The notes beneath the pieces were generated by a model. It saw nothing but the letters and a program-made list of their open reading frames with translations. It did not search any database and was not told the DNA's origin. A stretch of 64,000 nucleotides of DNA from Planctomycetia bacterium (GTDB taxonomy: Bacteria > Planctomycetota > Brocadiia > Brocadiales > Brocadiaceae): the NCBI GenBank assembly GCA_015075005.1, contig JABTVC010000002.1, forward strand, positions 620,001-684,000. Reading direction: 5' to 3'. Every line of letters begins with the position of its first letter. Position 1 is the first letter of the stretch. This document shows, piece after piece, positions 57,373 to 64,000 of this stretch. A program made the translations under genes and the position numbers.

Positions 57373-58057
57373 CTATTGCCTTGAGAGCACCTCTGTAATA
57401 CTTTTTGATATGTCTTGCTTCGTTTCACATTGGGATTCAACTTTTTTATGTAAATTGATCAAATACGCCCGGTGTTTATCCCCTGCAATTTCATCCTGAT
57501 TGTTGGCTACGACCAAATCCGCACCATTTTCAACCAGGGACGCATATGCCCTTCCGATAAGATCGTCTCTCGATAAACCCACTTCTAATTTAAAACTTAT
57601 TAAAAAAGCATGAGGCCATAACTTCCTTATCAACTTTAGTATCTTGGGCGCCTTCACAAAAGTTACTACCAGGGTATCTTTATTTGAAGGTATCTTGCCG
57701 TTACTACGTGCCTCGGGGTGTAATCAATCACCGCCATAGCATGTACAATGGCATCGAATGAATTGTCTTTTAGCTTTTCCGGATCGTGGTTACCAGGTCG
57801 TCTATTGTTTCTACTTCAATAAGCATCAGTCGAAGGGCACAATCTTTATCTAATAAAGCAATATCTGGAATGCTGCTGCCTATCCCATAAATGAACGTTA
57901 CACAAGCACCGCTTTTCAGGAGTTCGACCGCAATCATAGCCCCCAACCTCCCGGTCGATGTATTACTAATGTACCTTACATCGTCGATATAACCTCTCGT
58001 TGGCCCTGAGGTTATCATAACACGCCGCCCCACCAGACTTCCCATATATATATACAC
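57373..58057 (-). CDS. coaB: Phosphopantothenate-cysteine ligase (CoaB domain), two frameshifts
   Basis: Stand-alone CoaB-type enzyme of coenzyme A synthesis. The first frame reads VGRRVMITSGPTRGYIDDVR, YISNTSTGRLGAMIAVEL (the nucleotide-binding GPT and S-x-G loops) and ends at 57770. The second frame continues EKLKDNSFDAIVHAMAVIDY. The third gives EARSNGKIPSNKDTLVVTF, KAPKILKLIRKLW and ADLVVANNQDEIAGD to the stop at 57373. Shifts lie near 57778-57784 and in the G4 (coding C4) run at 57716-57719. The CoaC flavoprotein domain is not adjacent. GTG 58057 or ATG 58045 may be the start. Confidence 0.82.
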
Positions 58058-58376
58058 TTTTCAGAAAAGATTGCGTGATATGCCTGGTAATAAAATATAT
58101 CCGGTCATTTATTCTTCTGCATCATATTTGTACACCAGATTATAATATCTCAGATGATATATTACAATATCAAGGTCTCTTGCAACTATTCACCGTTGTG
58201 TAGCAGAGAAATTTCAGACAAAAAAAACAGTTCGATTTTTCGGTAAATCACCAATGGTAAATAACCCACACACAGGTGAAGTTTATGCGCAATCATACTT
58301 TGGAATACGGTTCGCTATTCATCTGATGCACCAGGAAATACTATAGATATTACCAAATATGTACACAGAGGAATTT
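58058..58376. other. Intergenic region between coaB and comEC
   Basis: A 319-base AT-rich divergent region that should hold promoters for both genes. No gene, repeat or clear -35/-10 pair could be supported. Confidence 0.4.
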
Positions 58377-60878
58377 ATGCGACGGCCTATTGTATTTATA
58401 ACCATTTTACTTATATGTGGTATCTTCATAGGTTCACTCACAAAAATCCCCATCTATTTTACCCTTGGAACGGGCATCTTCCTGTGGGTACTCTGCCTTA
58501 TATCCTTATATGCAGACAAATTTAATATATGTTTACTCCCATGCATGTCAATCTTCTTTATGGTAATATCCATAGCATACTACGATTCCAGGACAGATAT
58601 TATTCCCATCAATCATGTTGAGCACGTTCTAACTACCCGCAAATCTTTACATCGTATTACGGGAACCATTATAAATCCACCTGTTATCCTGGAGAAAAAT
58701 ATCATAAATAGACGCTCGCTCCATTACAAACCAGGGCAAATTTCAAGCAAGCCCTCCCATAAAATATCTTTTATCGTTCGTGCGGAAGAGATAGAAACCT
58801 CATCAGGATGGAAACAGGTATCCGGCATTATTAAAGTAAACGCGTATCCTCCGGAACCTGGCAATTCGGACGCTAACGATACTTTGTCTTTTTTACACAA
58901 ATTAGTGTACGGACAAAGGGTAGTGCTTTTCGGGTATGCATTTCTTCCAAAATCCCCTGGCAACCCCCGTGAATTTAACTACAAAAGCTATTTGCAAAGA
59001 CAAACGCCACCGGTCCGCTGTTTAATGACCATTGCTAACATAAAGAATATAAAAACGAAAGATTCATTTCGTACTCATTGGGTATATAGTTTCGTCTATG
59101 CATTACATAATGCGTTACAAAACACAATTTACACGCACACCTTTAGTAACAGCGCCCCATTGATCAGCAGTATGTTATTGGGCACCAGGGTCGATCTCCC
59201 GGGCGAAACGATTGATAATTTTATGAAAACAGGCGTTATCCATTTCATCGCTATCAGTGGTTTTAATGTTGGAATCGTGGTCTTTACGGTACTTTTACCG
59301 TTACGCCTTTTAAGAGTAAAACAGGCCTTGTCAACAATCATCATCCTGCTTGTTGTGATCTTGTATGCTTTTTTAACCGGACTTAACCCCCCTGTTCTGC
59401 GCGCCAGTATCATGGCATTTGTTTTCTTCTGTAGTTTTTTGGTGCGCAGACAATGGGACATCACCAGTGGCATCTTTACGGCGATTTGTTTTATTCTTAT
59501 CAGAAATCCGTCTGATCTTTTTAACATTGGATTTCAACTATCGGTACTGGCGACTATGGGAATCATTTATGGATCAGCAAAAACGGAATTCGCTTTATTT
59601 AAAACAGCCTTATTCATAGAGAAATTACAGGTAAAGTCAGAACAGGGCAGGTTGTTTTTTATCAAAAAATATCTGCGGAAATCCTTATGTGTCTCACTTG
59701 CCGCGTGGTTAGCAACCCTACCCCTCACGGCTCATTATTTTCATCTTTTCACACCCTTTGTCCCCATAACTAATATTATAGTGTTCCCTCTGTTCTGGAT
59801 CATTATTGTGTGTGGCATTGTGTTATTAACACTCGGAACGGTATGTCCTCCTTTAGCTACTGTTTCTGCCTGGTTAGCATCTAATACAGACAGGGTATTA
59901 GAATCTCTTGTTTCAAATCTTGCATCTTTGCCGTATTCTTACTTTTACGTCTGTGGGCCCTCACAGATAGAAATTGTTGTATATTACGCATTCGTCGCCC
60001 TCCTCCTTTGTCGCAGGTATTTATCCATAGACATCGTTCGAATTGTACTATTTGGCCTGTTGAGCGCCAATATTCTGCTTTTTTCAAACATACGGATATT
60101 TCCAAAGCATGCTTTGTCGATCACTTGTCTGGACGTAGGACATGGTGGTGCTATCTTTATACAATTCCCAAATGGAAAAAACATTCTGTATGATGCGGGC
60201 TCGTGGCAAAGCTATGATGTCGGACGATCTATTATTGCTCCCTTTTTATGGAATCAAGGTATTAAGAAGATTGATCTGATAATTCTATCTCACGAGCACG
60301 AAGACCACGTGAATGGCTTACCATCTCTCATCGAAAGATTTCCAATACAATCTGTTTATTCACAACATCATATGTTTGCATCATCAGCGGGCCAAAGGAC
60401 ACTTTCGCTTCTCGCCAAAAACCATATCAAAACCGCTGCACTTTCTTATGGCGAGGCCTTCATGGGATTTGAACCTGCCATAGTAAAGATAGTAAATCCC
60501 CCGCCATTTTCTTCTGACATCCTCGCAACAAACGACAATTCCTGTGTTTTAAAAATTGAATATCTTGGGAACTCCATCCTTTTGTGTGCTGACATCGAGG
60601 AGCAAGGGATAGAATTACTCTTGTCAAAGTCTTTAGCAATCAGGTCAGATGTCATCCAGGTACCTCATCATGGCTCGTCCATAAATAACCTGGAAATGTT
60701 TATCAGCGCGGTACAACCGGCATACGCCTTCATCAATTCAAGCGATGATATTACCTCTCATGAGACACTCGATATCTTGCAAAAGCACCGCATCAGGACT
60801 TTCCAGGCTCATCAGAAAGGTGCGATAACATTCCGTCTGGATAAAAACGGGATAACCTGTTCTACTTTTTGTGAATAG
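58377..60878 (+). CDS. comEC: ComEC/Rec2-type DNA uptake channel
   Basis: An 833-residue inner-membrane protein. I use ATG 58377 because AGAGGAAT precedes it; an upstream ATG at 58359 is in frame. After two N-terminal helices comes the DUF4131/OB-like periplasmic domain (about 80-230). The Competence domain follows (LISSMLLGTRVDLPGETIDN, FIAISGFNVGIVVFTVLL, LTGLNPPVLRASIMAFVFF) with about ten helices. The C-terminal metallo-beta-lactamase-like domain starts at about 600 (ITCLDVGHGGAIFIQFPNG, ILSHEHEDHVNGLP, LQVPHHGSS-like QVPHHGSSIN). It would transport single-stranded DNA in natural transformation. Nearby pil genes could provide the uptake pilus. Confidence 0.92.
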   Translation: MRRPIVFITILLICGIFIGSLTKIPIYFTLGTGIFLWVLCLISLYADKFNICLLPCMSIFFMVISIAYYDSRTDIIPINHVEHVLTTRKSLHRITGTIINPPVILEKNIINRRSLHYKPGQISSKPSHKISFIVRAEEIETSSGWKQVSGIIKVNAYPPEPGNSDANDTLSFLHKLVYGQRVVLFGYAFLPKSPGNPREFNYKSYLQRQTPPVRCLMTIANIKNIKTKDSFRTHWVYSFVYALHNALQNTIYTHTFSNSAPLISSMLLGTRVDLPGETIDNFMKTGVIHFIAISGFNVGIVVFTVLLPLRLLRVKQALSTIIILLVVILYAFLTGLNPPVLRASIMAFVFFCSFLVRRQWDITSGIFTAICFILIRNPSDLFNIGFQLSVLATMGIIYGSAKTEFALFKTALFIEKLQVKSEQGRLFFIKKYLRKSLCVSLAAWLATLPLTAHYFHLFTPFVPITNIIVFPLFWIIIVCGIVLLTLGTVCPPLATVSAWLASNTDRVLESLVSNLASLPYSYFYVCGPSQIEIVVYYAFVALLLCRRYLSIDIVRIVLFGLLSANILLFSNIRIFPKHALSITCLDVGHGGAIFIQFPNGKNILYDAGSWQSYDVGRSIIAPFLWNQGIKKIDLIILSHEHEDHVNGLPSLIERFPIQSVYSQHHMFASSAGQRTLSLLAKNHIKTAALSYGEAFMGFEPAIVKIVNPPPFSSDILATNDNSCVLKIEYLGNSILLCADIEEQGIELLLSKSLAIRSDVIQVPHHGSSINNLEMFISAVQPAYAFINSSDDITSHETLDILQKHRIRTFQAHQKGAITFRLDKNGITCSTFCE

Positions 60879-61076
60879 GGTTTTAACTGTAGAGCGAAGA
60901 TGCACTTCGCTTTATAATCACAGGCCAGAAACTCCTCGTCAGGGAAGTACGTGTTTCGCTGAAATGCGTTTATTTTGATTATTTCAAATTATATTGTATA
61001 ATCGAAATTGTTTATTTTTTATACATCCACGGCATTAAAAATATACATTTTACTAACCGATACCCAGAACATACCC

Positions 61077-62021
61077 ATGCCTCTGCCCATTTGGATACTG
61101 ACAGGCCCTACAGCAAGCGGAAAAACAGATATTGGCGTAGAAATTGCTAAGAATATTAGCGCCGAGATAATCTCTGCTGATTCTATGCTTGTATATCGTG
61201 CTATGGACATCGGCACGGAGAAACCTTCCCGCGCTGTAAGAAGCACAATACCACATCATTTGATCGACATTGTAGAACCCTGGGAGGAATACAGTGTAGG
61301 ACAGTATGTAAAAGATTTTGATGCCGTTACTCAAAGCCTCTATCAGCAAGGGAAGCAATTCATTGTTGTGGGCGGAACGGCTCTTTATTTAAAATCCATC
61401 TTGGATGGTTTATTCGAAGGACCACCGGCGGACTGGGAATATCGCAATTATTTAAAGGCCATTGCCCTGGAAAAAGGCTCAGGCTATTTACACGCCATGC
61501 TTGGTGAAATAGACACTGAAACTGCCACGAAGGTGCATTTCAATGACCAAAGGAGGATCATCCGTGCGCTTGAGGTCTTTAAAACAACAGGGCAGTGTAT
61601 ATCTTCGTTTCAAACCCAATTTGGCCATAAAAACCCAAACTATCACTGCACACTCGTTGCAATTGAATACGATCGTGATATTTTATATAAACGCATAGAA
61701 GCACGTGTGGACCGTATGTTCACGCGTGGTCTCATTGAAGAAGTCAGTACCTTATTACGTAATCCATCCGGATTAAGCAGACAAGCTTCGCAGGCGCTTG
61801 GATACAAAGAGATCATTGACTATTTCAATGGAAAATATACGCTTTCAGAAGTTTCCTGCGAAATTAAACAAAGAACTCGTCGATTTGCAAAAAGACAGAT
61901 GACATGGTTTAGAAGTTTTTCAAATATTCACTGGATTCATGCCAGCGCAGATATTGATACTACGAGACTTTCGGAAGAAGTCATTACCTGTTTTGCACAA
62001 AATAAACCCGTATCGGAATAA
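61077..62021 (+). CDS. miaA: tRNA dimethylallyltransferase
   Basis: A 314-residue enzyme that prenylates A37 of tRNAs reading UNN codons. I start at ATG 61077 so that the P-loop GPTASGKTDIG lies at residues 9-19, as in the family; a frame from 61008 adds 23 unrelated residues. Other family elements are ISADSMLVYRAMDIGTEKPS, HHLIDIVEPWEEYSVGQYV, VVGGTALYLKSILDGLFEGP and the NDQRRIIRALEVFKTTG block. LGYKEIIDYFNGK and QRTRRFAKRQMTWFR close it. It is 198 bases after comEC and 24 before the pil operon, so it may be co-transcribed with pilM. Confidence 0.95.
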   Translation: MPLPIWILTGPTASGKTDIGVEIAKNISAEIISADSMLVYRAMDIGTEKPSRAVRSTIPHHLIDIVEPWEEYSVGQYVKDFDAVTQSLYQQGKQFIVVGGTALYLKSILDGLFEGPPADWEYRNYLKAIALEKGSGYLHAMLGEIDTETATKVHFNDQRRIIRALEVFKTTGQCISSFQTQFGHKNPNYHCTLVAIEYDRDILYKRIEARVDRMFTRGLIEEVSTLLRNPSGLSRQASQALGYKEIIDYFNGKYTLSEVSCEIKQRTRRFAKRQMTWFRSFSNIHWIHASADIDTTRLSEEVITCFAQNKPVSE

Positions 62022-62045
62022 ACAATATAACTAAATTTTCGTCAT

Positions 62046-63776
62046 GTGCATAGCATGCTCAAACTACAGAAATTTAGCATTCAAAAACTAGCGTATGCCC
62101 TGAGACAATCCAGAACAATGACCGCATGGGGTCTGGATATTGGCGGTCACGCTTTAAAGGCGGTAAAAATCGCTCAAACAGCAGATGGGTTGTTTGTGGA
62201 AGACATGGATATTATCGAATATTCCGTTCTTTCGCACGATGCAAATTCCATACAATATCCAGGCATCCAGGAGACTATCCAAACTTTTCTGCTCAAGCAT
62301 CGCATCACCAAGACGGACAAGATATCGATATCCATTCCCGGTCAATTCGTATTATCCCGATTTACTTCCATCCCGCCAGTAGACAAGAAACAATTGAGAA
62401 ATCTTATCAGATATGAGGCAAAACAACAAATCCCCTTTGACCTCAACGATATTGCGTGGGACTATCAGCAATTAACGGAACAAGTTCCTGGCATGGAAGG
62501 CATAGAAATCGGCCTGTTTGCGTCCAAGAAGGAAATGCTCGGCCAGTTGTTAACAAGTTTCTCACCCCTTGAATCCAGGCTGACAGCGATACAGCCTTCG
62601 CCCTTAGCTATGTACAACTTTATTTCCTTTGATCAGCAAACCGATGGTCTTGCTATTATCTTAAACTCAGAAGCAGAAAACACGGACATTATTATTGCTG
62701 ATGACCAGTATTTTTGGCTGAGAAGTATCCCAGTCTCCACCGTGGATGCCGATCTTGTCAAAGAAATCCAGAGGTCTGTGGAGTATTATAAATCCTTAAC
62801 GAAAGGAACTGCTATTTTCAAGACTCTCCTGCTCATGGGAAGTCAATTTAATGACCCGGTTAATGTGAAATTTATTACCGACAATTTTGCCTACGAGACA
62901 AAAGTCCTCCATGCCTTAAACAATGTGAAATTATGTGATACTATCAATCCTGTGTATTTCAATGAGCATATATTACATCTTGGCGTTGCATTAGGACTCG
63001 CATTGCAAGGCGTGGGAGTGGGGAGAATAAAGACCAACCTATTACCACGGGAACTAATCAAAGCAGCAGAGATTGCAAAGAAAAAACCTTATGCGATAGC
63101 TGCCCTCGGCTGTCTGGGATTTTCACTTATCATTCAATACGGTGGATTGCATACACGAATCACACATCTTAAAAACTCCGACGACCATCATCAGAAAGTG
63201 TTACAAAACGTAAAGGAACTTGAAAGGGAGTACCGGCATGCAGAAACCCTTGCGCAAACAAAGAAATCCTCGCTTGATCTTATTTCTTCTATCGATTCTT
63301 CCCGGTTTATTTGGATGGAAATACTGGACAAGGTACTATCACTGATACCAGACAATGTATCGATAGCCAGTATCCAATCTTCATGGATTGATGAAGATAG
63401 CATCAGCTCGGGCAAGCAAACTTCGCCTGCGGTTTCCCAGCCAAAAAAAGCAGCCACACCCGCAAAGCCCGGGGCTTCCAAAAAACTGCTCTTTATGGGA
63501 ATCAAAGGAGAGAGCCAGGAACCAAGTATGCGCTTTATAGAAGAACGAGTCCTAAAACCCATTCAAAATTTAACCCTTTTTAATCAAAAAGTCGCTGCAT
63601 TCAAAAATGTTGAAATAGTACCAGGCTCTTCACGCCAGGTAGTACACAAAGAAGGGCTGGATAGTTATATCAGTTTTGAGATACGCTGGATTGTAAAGTC
63701 TAAAGATGAAATCCGCGACGATGAAAATGCATTATTATTAAACAAGGGAACCTCAACACCGTCCAGGAAATTATGA
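62046..63776 (+). CDS. Type IV pilus assembly protein, PilM-PilN fusion
   Basis: A 576-residue protein combining two pilus-assembly subunits. Residues ~24-330 are PilM, an actin/FtsA-like ATPase: AWGLDIGGHALKAVKIAQ (phosphate 1), ISIPGQFVLSRFTSIPPVDK, LRNLIRYEAKQQIPFDL and the SVEYYKSL region. A transmembrane helix (~348-366, YAIAALGCLGFSLIIQYG) and a coiled coil follow. Then comes a PilN-like periplasmic domain with FIWMEILDKVLSLIPDNVSI and a Ser/Ala/Pro/Lys-rich insert. The start is uncertain (GTG 62046, ATG 62055 or later). The next gene is a PilO-like start. Confidence 0.82.
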   Translation: MHSMLKLQKFSIQKLAYALRQSRTMTAWGLDIGGHALKAVKIAQTADGLFVEDMDIIEYSVLSHDANSIQYPGIQETIQTFLLKHRITKTDKISISIPGQFVLSRFTSIPPVDKKQLRNLIRYEAKQQIPFDLNDIAWDYQQLTEQVPGMEGIEIGLFASKKEMLGQLLTSFSPLESRLTAIQPSPLAMYNFISFDQQTDGLAIILNSEAENTDIIIADDQYFWLRSIPVSTVDADLVKEIQRSVEYYKSLTKGTAIFKTLLLMGSQFNDPVNVKFITDNFAYETKVLHALNNVKLCDTINPVYFNEHILHLGVALGLALQGVGVGRIKTNLLPRELIKAAEIAKKKPYAIAALGCLGFSLIIQYGGLHTRITHLKNSDDHHQKVLQNVKELEREYRHAETLAQTKKSSLDLISSIDSSRFIWMEILDKVLSLIPDNVSIASIQSSWIDEDSISSGKQTSPAVSQPKKAATPAKPGASKKLLFMGIKGESQEPSMRFIEERVLKPIQNLTLFNQKVAAFKNVEIVPGSSRQVVHKEGLDSYISFEIRWIVKSKDEIRDDENALLLNKGTSTPSRKL

Positions 63777-63806
63777 ACATGAATAGAAACCAAGAGGCAT
63801 TATGTT

Positions 63807-64000
63807 ATGAATATCGCTAAGAATATATATTTTTCACAATTTAAGAAGACATTCCATGTCATTTTCACCGGGATGCTGGGTTTTTGGATAGCCATTGGCA
63901 TTGTATTTTTCATTTTACTGGTACTCTTTTTTGTGTTTATATACCCCCTTTCAAATCAATATGCCAGGATTTACAAAGAGAGCGAGGACTTATCAGCTGC
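63807..64000 (+). CDS. PilO-like pilus assembly protein (partial, 5' end)
   Basis: From ATG 63807, behind AAGAGG, the frame stays open to the window end (64 codons). It encodes a short basic cytoplasmic segment (MNIAKNIYFSQFKKTFHVIF), one transmembrane helix (about 26-46, WIAIGIVFFILLVLFFVFIY) and the beginning of a coiled coil (NQYARIYKESEDLSA). This is the topology of PilO and fits its position right after the PilM/PilN gene. Identification rests mainly on context. Confidence 0.6.
   Translation, partial: MNIAKNIYFSQFKKTFHVIFTGMLGFWIAIGIVFFILLVLFFVFIYPLSNQYARIYKESEDLSA

Overview
This window looks like a chromosome segment of a Gram-negative, moderately AT-rich bacterium. It has an LPS or surface-glycan locus, lipoproteins, a PilMNO-type pilus operon, and TCA-cycle genes next to many toxin-antitoxin scraps. 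The gene mix would fit an anammox-type planctomycete (Brocadia-like). That is an inference from overall content: no lineage-diagnostic gene such as hydrazine synthase is present. No tRNA, rRNA or CRISPR array was seen.

Layout. 1-11.5 kb: end of an MsbA-like exporter, rfbD, a voltage-gated-type K+ channel, uvrA, an LPG-synthase-type membrane protein, a four-gene MacAB/LolCDE-like efflux operon and an SMR pump. 11.5-13.3 kb: a decayed BrnT-type toxin-antitoxin pair with an attC-like end, then a hotdog-fold protein. 14-20 kb: a GlmU-like transferase, a PIN-domain RNA ligase partner facing an ATP-dependent RNA ligase, an RCK-DHH fusion and a lipoprotein made of tandem Cys/His repeats. 20-31 kb: a two-receiver histidine kinase, sdhA with two membrane anchors, pyrE, mdh, a junkyard of truncated genes around an ISL3 remnant, hicAB and icd. 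31-47 kb: a surface-polysaccharide locus (Wzy-like ligase with TPRs, GT4, GT2 and CgeB-like transferases, FkbM and other methyltransferases, radical SAM, Wzx flippases). 46-57.4 kb: a heavily rearranged zone with radical SAM and glycosyltransferase fragments, several toxin-antitoxin pairs, an IS701-like transposase plus an older remnant of the same element, a segment present in three copies, and a broken secreted carbohydrate-binding protein preceded by a c-di-GMP-I (GEMM)-like riboswitch and terminator. 57.4-64 kb: coaB, comEC, miaA, pilM/N and the start of pilO.

Themes. The TCA genes sdh, mdh and icd lie within 9 kb of each other. The glycan locus carries the parts of a Wzx/Wzy pathway. Toxin-antitoxin modules (BrnT, HepT/MntA, HicAB, AbiEii-like, TumE-like, RelE/ParE-like) concentrate where genes are truncated. 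Several genes that should be intact (uvrA, sdhA, mdh, coaB, a radical SAM gene, a glycosyltransferase) are broken by single-base indels or one nonsense codon. Some lesions lie in homopolymer or dinucleotide runs, so consensus error must be excluded before calling biological decay. The most distinctive items are the RNA ligase/PIN pair, the 19-residue CxxC-HxC repeat lipoprotein and the riboswitch-controlled secreted glycan-binding protein.
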